Below, one piece after another: positions 34,567 through 46,782 of a stretch of 64,000 nucleotides of DNA. Position 1 is the stretch's first letter. Every line of letters starts with the position of its first letter. Position numbers and translations under genes: made by a program. The stretch is from Gemmatimonadota bacterium (GTDB lineage: Bacteria; Gemmatimonadota; Gemmatimonadetes; Longimicrobiales; Gaopeijiaceae). The stretch spans positions 1 to 64,000 of the forward strand of contig JAJDVT010000027.1 in the NCBI GenBank assembly GCA_022826005.1, written 5' to 3'. The notes beneath the pieces were generated by a model, which ran no database searches, was not told where the DNA came from, and saw only the letters and a list, made by a program, of their open reading frames with translations.

Positions 34567-34633
34567 ATATCTCCAAGTATATGGGTGATATCTTTTGCTA
34601 TATTTTCGATTGTCGGATATATGCTATTTGATA
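34567..34633 (-). promoter_or_regulatory. AT-rich promoter region of the HEAT-repeat gene
   Basis: This 67-nt gap between the anti-sigma gene and the HEAT-repeat gene is strikingly AT-rich against its GC-rich surroundings. It contains GATATC twice and runs such as GCTATATTTTCG and TATATGC. On the minus strand it gives several candidate -10 boxes (TATAAT-like). It most likely separates two transcription units and might be read by the ECF sigma factor encoded upstream. No clear -35/-10 pair can be fixed. Confidence 0.5.
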
Positions 34634-35719
34634 TCATAGTCCGTCCGTGACCGCGACCGCACGCAGTCTGGGCAGGGCGTTCTTGCTCTCCATGCTCTCC
34701 CGGGCCAGCTGCCATTCCACATCCGGTGCGCCGGAGCCCAGGCGGGAGATCTGGAGCATGAGCAATTCCAGATCCTCGAGCAGCTTCGGATCATCGAGCA
34801 GGGCGAGCTCCATGGGGGTCCGCGACCCCTGCAGATCGAGGTGCATGCGGGTCTCGGCGAGGAGTTCCCGGCCCCATGCGGCAAGGTCCCTCTCGGTGAG
34901 GGGCGTCCGCTGGTCGGTCCGCAACGCGGTGAGCAGGGTTTCGGCCCGGCCGAAGAAGCGGAGCTGCTCGCGGTCCCTGTGGAATGTGTTCCTGCTCGGA
35001 AGGCGAGCTGGTCGCACCGCGAGCGTGGCGTCGGTGAACCGCACCGCTTGCGGCTCGAACTCGGACGGGGTCACCGGGGCTTGCAGATCGACCGACGCGC
35101 TGGGCACCGGCAGGATGCTCGCTGTGAGGACCGGCGGTTCCGGCTCTGCGGGCGGTACTGGTTGGGGAGGCTCCACGGCAACTGGCGATGGGCCTGCCGC
35201 TTCGGTGGGAACCGTCGCGAAGATGGGATCGACCCCCACCTCACCCGGCTGCGATTCCCGCGCATCCCGGCCGAGCACCAGGCCCAGCACGAGAGAAGCC
35301 GCCGCGGCGAGCGCTGCGGCCCAACCGGCCACCCTGCGCCGCGCCGGCGACCGCTGCCGCGAAGGCCACCGCCGCGTCCCAATCCGCTCGGCCGGCAACC
35401 CGGCGACCACCCCCTCGGCGCCAGCCCCGCTCGCACTCTGCCCTTCGGCCCCGGTCCCGCCCCGGCCCACCCCCACCCCCCCACCCCTCAACCCCCACGC
35501 GGCCTCGATCCGTCCCCACATCTCCTCCCGGGGCGCGCGCGGCGCCTCGTTATATCCCAGCGCGTCGACCGCCTGCCCGTCCACCGCGCGGTCAGCGGCA
35601 CCCTCCCCCAGCCCAGCGTCCACCCCCCGCCACATCACCTCCACGGGCACGCGCGGCGCCTCGTTGTACCCCCACGCCTCGCGGCGCAGAAACTCGGCGA
35701 ATCTCTCGGAGTCGCTCAC
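34634..35719 (-). CDS. Probable membrane anti-sigma factor
   Basis: This protein of about 361 residues is cotranscribed with the ECF sigma gene. GTG 35719 overlaps the sigma stop codon as GTGA; an upstream GTG at 35728 is also open. The cytoplasmic head contains the motif YNEAPRxPxExMW twice (GYNEAPRVPVEVMW and GYNEAPRAPREEMW), an internal duplication. A glycine-rich linker, a single span (about 137-155, AGWAAALAAAASLVLGLVLG), a proline-rich region and an extracytoplasmic helical domain follow (REQLRFFGRAETLLTALR, LLEDLELLMLQISRL). The overall plan fits a sigma-sequestering membrane protein. No zinc-binding HxxxCxxC motif is seen. Confidence 0.75.
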   Translation of the reverse strand: MSDSERFAEFLRREAWGYNEAPRVPVEVMWRGVDAGLGEGAADRAVDGQAVDALGYNEAPRAPREEMWGRIEAAWGLRGGGVGVGRGGTGAEGQSASGAGAEGVVAGLPAERIGTRRWPSRQRSPARRRVAGWAAALAAAASLVLGLVLGRDARESQPGEVGVDPIFATVPTEAAGPSPVAVEPPQPVPPAEPEPPVLTASILPVPSASVDLQAPVTPSEFEPQAVRFTDATLAVRPARLPSRNTFHRDREQLRFFGRAETLLTALRTDQRTPLTERDLAAWGRELLAETRMHLDLQGSRTPMELALLDDPKLLEDLELLMLQISRLGSGAPDVEWQLARESMESKNALPRLRAVAVTDGL

Positions 35720-36393
35720 GACGCCCACTCCCCCGCGTGCACGGCCAGCGCTTCCCGCAACCGGCGCCGCGCCCGAAACAGCTGCGACTTCGACGTGCCG
35801 ACCTCGACCCCCAGAATGGCGCCGATCTCGGCGTGCGTGTAGCCCTCCACGTCGTGCAGGATGAACACGGTGCGGCAGCCCTCGGGAAGCGCGTCGATCG
35901 CGCGGTGAAGATCCTCACGCAGGTCGGGCTCGATCCGCCTGGACGGGTTCGCCACATGCAGGCGCTCATCGAGCTCCGTCTGCCGGTCGCGGAACCGCTT
36001 CACCTTGCGGAGCTGGTTCAGCGACACGTTGGTCGCGATCGCCGTGATCCACGTGCCGAACTTCGCCTCGCCGCGGAAGCTGCCGATCTTCGTGAACGCC
36101 TGCACGAACGTCTCCTGCGTGAAATCCTGGGCGAGGTCGTACTCGCCCGCAAAGCGGTAGCACAGGCGGAAGATCCGGTCGACGTGCGCCTCGTACAGCG
36201 TTCGCGCGACCGTCTGATCCCCGTCCTTCAACCGCTGTACGAGTTCTGTTTCCGTCACCGAGCCGAGTCTCCGGTCACCCGCCCCTTCCGCCCTGGCCGC
36301 CGCCTCCGGTTCGATGACACCGGCAATGTGCGAATTGGTTGCATTGGGGCCGGGGCCCTCCACGCGAGCGGAATCAGCCGATGGCATCGTCAT
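35716..36393 (-). CDS. ECF RNA polymerase sigma factor
   Basis: This 225-residue sigma-70-family factor has region 2 with YRFAGEYDLAQDFTQETFVQAF and GEAKFGTWITAIATN. Region 4 has LPEGCRTVFILHDVEGYTHAEIGAILG and VGTSKSQLFRARRRL. The first 45 residues are a low-complexity, acidic/alanine-rich extension. ATG 36393 overlaps the stop of the upstream propeller gene (4 nt), and its own stop overlaps the anti-sigma start. Promoter targets are not identifiable from the window. The AT-rich element at 34567-34633 is one candidate. Confidence 0.9.
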   Translation of the reverse strand: MTMPSADSARVEGPGPNATNSHIAGVIEPEAAARAEGAGDRRLGSVTETELVQRLKDGDQTVARTLYEAHVDRIFRLCYRFAGEYDLAQDFTQETFVQAFTKIGSFRGEAKFGTWITAIATNVSLNQLRKVKRFRDRQTELDERLHVANPSRRIEPDLREDLHRAIDALPEGCRTVFILHDVEGYTHAEIGAILGVEVGTSKSQLFRARRRLREALAVHAGEWAS

Positions 36394-37643
36394 CGCCGAA
36401 TCCTCAGCCGGGTCACATAGGGTTCGCCCGCGTCGCTCTCGCCCGCGAACAGGAGGTAGTCCCCGGTCGCGTAGGCCCTGCCGGGGTTGATCCTGACCGC
36501 CTCCGGCACCGCAGCCCGCCCCAGGAAGACCCCGTCTTCGCGGAATACGTCGATGGCTGTGCCCGCGTCGACCCGCGAGGTTTCCGGAACCACGAAGACG
36601 TGACCCGCGCCATCCACGAAGAGACCGGCAATGACCGGCTTGTTCTCCGGCAGGGCTCGCAGGTGGTCCGCCATCAACGCGGAAGCGGACGCAAGTTCGG
36701 GGTAGCGTTCAAACGTGGCCCGCACCTCGTCGCGGTCGTCCTCGTCGACCGCCGCCGGCCTGACTCCTTCCAGCGTGAACACCATGGTTGTGTCACCGGC
36801 CAGCGTGCGCCTGTAGACCCGGTACTCGCTGCTGGGTGCGAACCAGACATCGTCTCTGCAACCCAGGGCCTTCTGGAGGGTGGGTCCGAACCAGACCGGC
36901 CGCCGGCTGCCCACCGATGGCAGATCGGCCAGCTGTCGGGTGAACTCCAGGTACGGCAGCGTGTCCTGCTTCCCCCCGTCCGCCGATACCCGGATCGGAT
37001 GGTGATGGCGAAGGTCGTTGTTGTCCATGTCCTCGCTTCTCTCCACCCTCGGCAAACGCGTCCACCACTCCATGTAGCTGCCGCCCGGCGGGATCGTGCA
37101 ACGCTCCGTGAGCATGCCCGACGCCAACCGGCGGACCCTCGTACGGATGAACGTACCGTCCGGCGCGAAGATCGAATAGCGCGGCGCCAGCCCGTCCGCT
37201 ACCCACAGCGTGTCCCCCTGCGCGATGGCGGGTCCCAGCGCCTCCCGGAACTCCCCCGGCCCCTGTCCCCGTCCACCGAGCGTCCGCAAGTAACCGCCGT
37301 CGGTGTCGAAGACCTGGATCTCCTGCGACGTGCCGTCCAGGATGTAGATGTTGCCCCGGGAATCGGCCGCCACGGCGTCGACATCGCCCAGATACCCGTC
37401 GGGCGGCCCCCAGATCCGCAGATCCTCTTCGAGGGTCCACTCGGGAGTGGTCGTCCAGGCAGACGCGAGCGCGTTTTCGACGACGGCCTGCGCGCGCGCA
37501 TCCGCCGGCACTGCGCCGGTGGCCAGAAGCGCGGCAGCGGTGATTGCGCACGGCAGGTGTCGCGCCGGTTGCGGAAGTGCGGGTCGCCGCCATGTCGGGA
37601 AGCGGCTCCGGTTGTCGCTGGAGAGCCCGGTCAGCGTGAGCAT
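36390..37643 (-). CDS. Six-bladed beta-propeller secreted protein
   Basis: This 417-residue protein has a long basic N-region and a signal ending in ADARAQA, so it is secreted, without an obvious lipobox. Blades show DAVAADSRGNIYILDGTSQEIQVF, GRGQGPGEFREALG and a closing PYVTRLRIRR. Its last codons overlap the sigma-factor start by 4 nt. A propeller is thus translationally coupled to the sigma/anti-sigma pair and may be the sensor or a regulated partner. It is divergent from the symporter gene at 37832. Confidence 0.82.
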   Translation of the reverse strand: MLTLTGLSSDNRSRFPTWRRPALPQPARHLPCAITAAALLATGAVPADARAQAVVENALASAWTTTPEWTLEEDLRIWGPPDGYLGDVDAVAADSRGNIYILDGTSQEIQVFDTDGGYLRTLGGRGQGPGEFREALGPAIAQGDTLWVADGLAPRYSIFAPDGTFIRTRVRRLASGMLTERCTIPPGGSYMEWWTRLPRVERSEDMDNNDLRHHHPIRVSADGGKQDTLPYLEFTRQLADLPSVGSRRPVWFGPTLQKALGCRDDVWFAPSSEYRVYRRTLAGDTTMVFTLEGVRPAAVDEDDRDEVRATFERYPELASASALMADHLRALPENKPVIAGLFVDGAGHVFVVPETSRVDAGTAIDVFREDGVFLGRAAVPEAVRINPGRAYATGDYLLFAGESDAGEPYVTRLRIRR

Positions 37644-37720
37644 TCATCGTTGGGGTTGAGTGAGCTTCCGCCGTCTGAATGACGGTGGACTACATCGCTG
37701 ACACTAGGAAGGGCGGAAGG

Positions 37721-37764
37721 GTTGCCGGGTGGGTCATCCCGCACCCACCGGGCACTCTGGCAAC
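37721..37764 (+). promoter_or_regulatory. Nested hairpin in the symporter leader
   Basis: GTTGCC (37721-37726) pairs with GGCAAC (37759-37764). Inside it, GGTGGGT (37728-37734) pairs with ACCCACC (37743-37749) over an 8-nt loop. The structure ends about 67 nt before the symporter ATG in the divergent intergenic region. It could be a leader RNA control element or a protein-binding site. It matches no riboswitch class I can recognise. Confidence 0.4.
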
Positions 37765-37831
37765 ACCCCCCGCCTCGGGGCTATCCTACCAGCGCTTTTC
37801 GCCGATCACGTCACACCCCGAACCCGCCCCC

Positions 37832-39360
37832 ATGTCCTTCCAGCCCCTCGACATCGCCGCCTTCATCGGCTTCCTTGCGATCGTCGTCGGCGTTTCCCTG
37901 TACGCCTCCCGCGGCAAGCACGACGCCGCCGACTACTTCCTCGCCGGCCGCAACCTCCCCTGGTGGCTGATCGGGTTCTCGCTGATCGCGTCCAACATTT
38001 CCACGGAGCACTTCGTGGGGATGGCGGGCCGCGGATACGACCTGGGTCTCGCGATCGCCAGCTACGAGTGGATGGCCGCGGTCACCCTCGTTCTGGTCGG
38101 GCTCTTCTTCCTGCCCCGGTTCCTGCAGGCGGGCATCTACACGATCCCGGAGTACCTCGAGTTCCGCTACGACCTGCGCACCCGCACGCTCATGGCCGCC
38201 TCATCATGGCGGCGTACGTCTTCGTCGCGCTGGCGACCGTCCTCTACTCGGGGGCCCTCGCGCTGGAGTCGATCTTCGGGATCGACCTGAATCTGGGGAT
38301 CTGGCTGATCGGGATCCTCGCCGGGGGCTACACGATCTACGGGGGGCTGAAGGCGGTGGTCTGGTCGGACCTGATCCAGGGCGTGGCGCTGCTGCTGGGC
38401 GGGGTTGTGGTGACGGTGCTGGGGTTCCGCGAGATCGGCGGGGTCGGGCCGTTCCTCGAGGTCGCCGACGGCAAGCTGCACACCGTCCTGCCGTGGAACC
38501 ACCCGGAGATGCCGTGGCTGGCCGTCTTCATCGGCGGCTTGTGGATCCCCAACATCTTCTACTGGGGACTGAACCAGTTCATCACGCAACGCACCCTTGC
38601 GGCGCGCAGCCTGGCGGACGGCCAGCGGGGGATCTTCCTGGCCGGCTTCATCAAGCTGGCGATCCCGTTCATCATCGTGTTCCCCGGGATCATGGCGGCC
38701 GAGCTCTTTGCCGACCAGGTGACGAACCCCGACCAGGCCTACCCGGTCATGATGCGCGAACTGCTCCCCGCGGGGCTCACCGGCGCGATGTTCGCCGCGC
38801 TGTTCGGCGCCGTGATGAGCTCGCTCGACTCGATGCTCAATTCGGCCGCGACCATCTTCAGCGTCGACCTGTACAAGCGGCATCTGCGCCCGGAGGCGTC
38901 GTCGCGGCGGCTGATGACCGTGGGGCGGGTGACGACGGGCGTGCTCGTCCTGGTGGGCTGCCTGTGGGCGCCGCTGGTCGCCCGCGCCGGGAGCGTTTTC
39001 GAGTACATCCAGATGTTCTGGGGGTTCATCTCGCCCGGGATCGTTGCGGCGTTCCTCTTCGGGATCTTCGTGCCGCGGACGCCGCCGGTCGCGGCCTTCG
39101 GCGGGATGATCCTGGGGATTCCGGTCTACGGATTGCTGCTCTGGCTGCTGCCCGAGGTCGCGTTCCTGCACCACATGGCGATTACCTTTCTGGTGATCAG
39201 TGCCTTCATGGCGACCCTAACGTTACGTCAGGGTTTGGACGAACCGCGCCGGCTGCCGCGCGCGGAAGGCGGCGTGGATCTCACGCCTGCGCCGGGGGCG
39301 AAGTGGTGGGCGGGGGCGGTGATCGGGGGGGCGGCGGTGTTGTATGTGGTGTTCTGGTGA
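37832..39360 (+). pseudogene. Sodium:solute symporter (SSS family), one-base frameshift
   Basis: From ATG 37832 the frame gives the first spans of an SSS/SLC5 transporter (FIGFLAIVVGVSLYASRG, DYFLAGRNLPWWLIGFSLIASNIS, EYLEFRYDLRTRTLMAA). Near 38198-38200 the family sequence jumps to another frame (IMAAYVFVALATVLYSG) and continues to the stop at 39360 with QFITQRTLAARSLADGQRG and many spans. One base, probably T of a phenylalanine codon, seems missing. With it restored the protein would have 509 residues, normal for the family. This is either a true inactivation or an assembly error; there is no other damage. Substrate unknown, probably a sugar or organic solute. Confidence 0.85.
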
Positions 39361-39383
39361 GAAGAGTCGCTGCCACAGAGAGT

Positions 39384-40271
39384 TCAAGCGGCGTACGATC
39401 GTGCGGCCGATTCGCTACCGTCTCCCCGCAACGCCGTTATCCGTTCACTCAGCTCGTCCAGGAACTCGGACACCGTCAGTCCGAACGCACCCGCAAATCT
39501 GGCCGCCGCCTCGACCGTGAGGCGTGCTCGCTCTTTTTCCAACCGGCGGACGTGCCTCTCGGACAGCCCCGGGATCTCGGTTTGCTTCAATTGCCGATCA
39601 TTCCTCATGTCGAGGAGTGCCAGTGAGACTCTCTCCATTTCGTAACGGCGAATCTCCACCTCCGCCAGGTACATGGGATCCACGGCCTGCAGCATCTGGG
39701 ACGGACCCAAATGCACGTCGCGGCAAGGCCAGTACAAGTAGGAACCGGCCGAGTCGATCTCGAAACGACCGAACTCCTCGCGCTCAAGCCTTCCTACCTT
39801 GGGAAGCCTTCTGATGGGGAATTCCCGGACGCTCATGTCGCCAAGGACCACCACGAGTGAATCCTCAAGGACATACGCGTCGAGGATACCCTCCCACGGG
39901 GCCGGTCGCGTGAGTGCGATGACCAGACGCTTCACGACCAACGGATCCCGGGACACTCGCAGCCGCTGATCCGGCTTGTGGAGTCGGAGGGTCGAAGCGA
40001 GGCAAAGTACTGCCGGCTCCGGCACGTCCAGAACAACCAGATAGCGCGTCTCCGTGTCCACCCAGTCCGGCAGCTTGATCCGGTCCGGGTCCATCAGCTC
40101 GCTTGCCAGACCCACGACGAGGCTAGCCTCTGCGTCAGTTGGTGCGGAACGCGACAGCTGATTCGCCAGAGAGCGAAAACCGGCGTCCGGCAAGCAATCT
40201 TCCACCGCCCCAAAGAAGAGAATATGGCTGAATGGCCTTGGGTCACTCATCGGCCTTGGACTCCGCTCCAT
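39384..40271 (-). CDS. HTH regulator with DUF2442-like domain
   Basis: In this 295-residue protein I do not recognise the first 120 residues (RPFSHILFFGAVEDCLPDAGF, RYLVVLDVPEPAVLCL). The middle (about 130-200) has a pattern like DUF2442 (VREFPIRRLPKVGRL, YLYWPCRDVHLGP). The C-terminus (about 210-275) is an XRE-type helix-turn-helix (LLDMRNDRQLKQTEIPGLSE, VEAAARFAGAFGLTVSEFLDEL). It is probably cytoplasmic and DNA-binding. GGAA stands before ATG 40271. It is divergent from the galactosidase gene, with a dyad in the shared promoter region, suggesting control of itself and perhaps of that gene. Confidence 0.65.
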   Translation of the reverse strand: MERSPRPMSDPRPFSHILFFGAVEDCLPDAGFRSLANQLSRSAPTDAEASLVVGLASELMDPDRIKLPDWVDTETRYLVVLDVPEPAVLCLASTLRLHKPDQRLRVSRDPLVVKRLVIALTRPAPWEGILDAYVLEDSLVVVLGDMSVREFPIRRLPKVGRLEREEFGRFEIDSAGSYLYWPCRDVHLGPSQMLQAVDPMYLAEVEIRRYEMERVSLALLDMRNDRQLKQTEIPGLSERHVRRLEKERARLTVEAAARFAGAFGLTVSEFLDELSERITALRGDGSESAARSYAA

Positions 40272-40297
40272 TTGTTTCCTTGGCTCCCTCTGGTGTT

Positions 40298-40338
40298 ACC
40301 GGACATGCTTCAATGGTAACTTATCGTTAGTGTCCGGT
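40298..40338. promoter_or_regulatory. Inverted repeat in the HTH/galactosidase divergent promoter
   Basis: ACCGGACA (40298-40305) faces TGTCCGGT (40331-40338). A second pair, GTTACC (40295-40300) and GGTAAC (40315-40320), overlaps it. The site lies 25-70 nt upstream of the HTH regulator's start, a natural place for an autoregulatory operator. Confidence 0.45.
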
Positions 40339-40459
40339 CAAAGCATTAGGCCGATGCCCGATCCGGCAGTATCTTCGATGGCCGAACCGATCTGATCGGC
40401 ATCGTCGACGGGCAGGTGGTCTGGCCTGGGACGTTGCCTCTGGCGCGAACCCGGGGTGA

Positions 40460-44299
<3,840 letters not shown>

Positions 44300-44349
44300 C
44301 GTCGGGGCCCCTGCCGGCTCAGGGTGCAACCTATCAAGGAGACCGATTC

Positions 44350-44880
44350 ATGAGACGACTCGCCACAGCCCTGCTGCCCCCCCTCGCTCTCGCTGCATGC
44401 ACGTACGGGGATCCCCCCTCTGAACCGGCCGTCGCCACATCGGAATCGGCCCACATGCCCACCGACGCCGACCACGCGGCCATCCTGGCCACCGTCCAGT
44501 CCCTCTTCGACGCGCTCGCATCGGGCGACGGCCAGGTTCTGCGCGACATCATGCACCCGAACGTCGTCATGCACTCCGTGGAGCGCGCAGCCGACGGCAC
44601 CCGGTCCAGCTCGACCTCGACCCTGGATCAGCTGGTGGCGCGCGTGGAAGGCAGCGAAGCCGTCCTGACCGAACGCATGTGGGACCCAGAGGTACGCGTC
44701 AGCGGCGACCTCGCCATGGTCTGGACGCCATATGACTTCTACGTCGGCGACGAGTTCAGCCACTGCGGCGCCGATGCGTTCGTGCTCGCACGGTCCGGAG
44801 AGTCGTGGACGGTCGTGGCGCTCTCCTGGACCCGGCTACAGCCCCCGGAGTGCCAGTTGCACCCGGACGGGCCGCCCTAA
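44350..44880 (+). CDS. NTF2/SnoaL-like lipoprotein
   Basis: This 176-residue protein has a lipobox in LALAACTYG and then an NTF2-like fold domain: DHAAILATVQSLFDALASGD, LRDIMHPNVVMHS, DLAMVWTPYDFYVGDEFSHCG and WTVVALSWTR. DUF4440/SnoaL-like members bind small molecules or act as accessory proteins; no catalytic set can be named. AAGGAG stands 10 nt before the ATG. It follows the galactosidase gene in the same direction and overlaps the end of the convergent thioesterase gene by 4 nt. Confidence 0.78.
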   Translation: MRRLATALLPPLALAACTYGDPPSEPAVATSESAHMPTDADHAAILATVQSLFDALASGDGQVLRDIMHPNVVMHSVERAADGTRSSSTSTLDQLVARVEGSEAVLTERMWDPEVRVSGDLAMVWTPYDFYVGDEFSHCGADAFVLARSGESWTVVALSWTRLQPPECQLHPDGPP

Positions 44881-45419
44881 CCCCCCACCACCCCCGCGAA
44901 CTCCCCCTCGTCGATCACCACGAAGGTGGCGTTCGCGATGGCCACCATCTCCCCGTCCGACGCCCGCTTGGCGATCCCCTCCATCTCCACCAGCTTCCGC
45001 TTCCTCGCCGTCTGGCGCCCCACCAGCTCCAGCTTCTCCCCCTCCCGGGCAGGTGTACGGTAGCGGATCTCGCACTTCGCGGTGTAGGCGCGGGCGCCGC
45101 GCAGGTACAGCCAGTTGGCCATGACATCGTCGAGCGCGCTGTAGAGCATCCCTCCATGAATCACGCCCGGATAGCCCTCGTGGTTTTCTCCCGGCGTGAA
45201 CTCGGAGACGCAGACCCCGTCCTCCAGCCGGAACGTCAGATGCAGCCCGATGGGGTTGTCCGGTCCGCAGACGAAGCACTTGTTGGCGGCGACACCGCGC
45301 TCCGGGGGATTGACGCCTCGCCTGCTTTCAGCGGAGGCTCTGCCGGATACGCCCACCTCGATTGCGCCGTCACCACCACCGGCCGGAGTCCTTCCGGCTT
45401 TTTCGCGCTCTCCCGTCAC
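44877..45419 (-). CDS. PaaI-type hotdog thioesterase
   Basis: This protein of about 180 residues has a hotdog fold with NPIGLHLTFRLEDGVCVSEF, the conserved GVIHGGMLYSALDDVM helix and ARAYTAKCEIRYRTPAREGE. Such enzymes hydrolyse acyl-CoA thioesters in the cytoplasm. The CFVCGPDNPIG segment before the domain is common in this subgroup. GTG 45419 overlaps the stop of the upstream gene (GTGA). The first 35 residues are low complexity, and a later start is possible. Confidence 0.85.
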   Translation of the reverse strand: MTGEREKAGRTPAGGGDGAIEVGVSGRASAESRRGVNPPERGVAANKCFVCGPDNPIGLHLTFRLEDGVCVSEFTPGENHEGYPGVIHGGMLYSALDDVMANWLYLRGARAYTAKCEIRYRTPAREGEKLELVGRQTARKRKLVEMEGIAKRASDGEMVAIANATFVVIDEGEFAGVVGG

Positions 45420-45970
45420 TCGCTCTCCCAATACTCGTCGATGATCTCGTCTTCCGATGCGCTATGGAAGGTAACGGTGGCCCAGTCGGCGTCGGCCCCG
45501 GCCTCCGGATAGTGCCACATGCCGGCCGGCACGATGTCCCAGCAGCGCTCGATGGGGATTGCCTGAAGTTCGCCGCGGTCAGGGCTGTCAATCGTCCTGG
45601 CCGCAAGGTTCCGGGGACCGCGCCGAGTGTCCCCTTCCCCGGCAACTGCAGCGTGGATCCGACCCCACCCACGATACGAGACCAGCCGCTGCACGCTGTT
45701 GTGGTGCACCTCCGGCACGGCCATCCGGCTCCCGCGGCGAAGCAAAAAGGCCCGGCACAATCGCACCTTTTTCGCCAATGCCGGTGCCAACCCGTCTGTA
45801 AACAGTGCAATGGGAATCACGCGCGCGGCGTGTGGCGGTTCGGCCCGCTCACGCAACTCCTCGGCAAGCACCTCGAAGGCCACGTCCAGCGTCGCTCGAA
45901 CCTCCGGGCCGCCGAACACCCGCTGGTGCAACTCCCGTAGGAGCGGCAACGAACCGGTGTCAGGCCTCAC
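45416..45970 (-). CDS. Uncharacterised protein, coupled to UDG and thioesterase genes
   Basis: I do not recognise this 184-residue protein. It has two parts: an N-terminal helical half (LPLLRELHQRVFGGPEVRAT, FEVLAEELRERAEPP) and a C-terminal half with RCWDIVPAGMWHYPEAG and WATVTFHSASEDEIIDEYWE, whose histidines and acidic residues look metal-site-like. It has no signal peptide. The frame is open further upstream, but there it only shadows the uracil-DNA glycosylase. GTG 45970, 11 nt inside that gene's end, is the likely start. It overlaps the thioesterase start by 4 nt, so three genes are translationally coupled. Confidence 0.6.
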   Translation of the reverse strand: MRPDTGSLPLLRELHQRVFGGPEVRATLDVAFEVLAEELRERAEPPHAARVIPIALFTDGLAPALAKKVRLCRAFLLRRGSRMAVPEVHHNSVQRLVSYRGWGRIHAAVAGEGDTRRGPRNLAARTIDSPDRGELQAIPIERCWDIVPAGMWHYPEAGADADWATVTFHSASEDEIIDEYWESE

Positions 45971-46649
45971 GTCTCTCCGCCGCCCGGCCCCACACCGCGT
46001 CGAACATCGGCTCGGTGAGCTTCCCGGTGAAGGTGTTCTGCTGGCTGGGATGATACGACGCCAGGACCGCGACCCGGCCCAGGTCCACCTCCACCCCGTG
46101 CCCGAAGCGGGGACGCGGCCGGGGAATCGGCAGCCCCCGCTCGGCGAGCATCCCGAGGACCACACTGAACGCGAAGCCGCCCAACGCCACGACCGTGTGA
46201 AGACCCGGCCACAGCAGCTCCAGCTCACGCTGCAGGAACGGCGCACACCGGTCCCGTTCCCCCGTCGTCGGCCGGTTCTTCGGCGGCGCGCACCGCACCC
46301 CGGCCGTCACGTACGCCCCGCGTAGTTTCAGCCCATCGTCCCGGTCCCGGCTCAACGGCTGGTTCGCGAACCCGGCACGGTGCATCGCGCGGTACAGCCA
46401 GTCGCCGGCTCGGTCTCCGGTGAACATCCGCCCGGTGCGGTTGGCCCCGTGCGCGGCAGGTGCCAGTCCTACCACCAGCACTCCGGCCCCGGGATCGCCG
46501 AAACCCGGTACGGGCCGGCCCCAGTACTCGTCGTCCCGAAACGCCGCCCGCTTCTCCCGCGCGATCTCCTCCCGCCACGCCACCAGCCTCGGACACCGCC
46601 GGCACTGCACCAGCTCGTCCTGCAGGGCGGCGAGTTCGACTCGGGTCAT
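45960..46649 (-). CDS. Family 5 uracil-DNA glycosylase (UdgB-type)
   Basis: This 229-residue DNA repair enzyme removes uracil (and in family 5 also other deaminated bases) from DNA. Motif 1 is GLAPAAHGANRTGR (residues 61-74), the family 5 form lacking the usual catalytic aspartate. Cysteines at C16 and C19 (QCRRCPRL) and later in VRCAPPKN and DRCAPF suit the [4Fe-4S] cluster. ASYHPSQQNTFTG is the second motif. ATG 46649 (MTRVELAALQ) is chosen over the longer frame. It is divergent from the DUF2461 gene. Confidence 0.9.
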   Translation of the reverse strand: MTRVELAALQDELVQCRRCPRLVAWREEIAREKRAAFRDDEYWGRPVPGFGDPGAGVLVVGLAPAAHGANRTGRMFTGDRAGDWLYRAMHRAGFANQPLSRDRDDGLKLRGAYVTAGVRCAPPKNRPTTGERDRCAPFLQRELELLWPGLHTVVALGGFAFSVVLGMLAERGLPIPRPRPRFGHGVEVDLGRVAVLASYHPSQQNTFTGKLTEPMFDAVWGRAAERREA

Positions 46650-46782
46650 CAGGGGCGCTCGTAGAAGTGTTATCGTCGCATACGGAATCTGCGGATCCGT
46701 GCGCAAGATACATGTTCCCCATGGGCGGGCAACGGTGCGCGGAGCGCAGCGAGACGAGCATACCCGCAACCGGAAACAACCC

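Noticed and set aside
38167-39174. Minus-strand 335-codon ORF inside the symporter gene
   Set aside because: It is very rich in Asp, Arg, His and Gln, typical of an antisense shadow. The plus strand carries a clear transporter.
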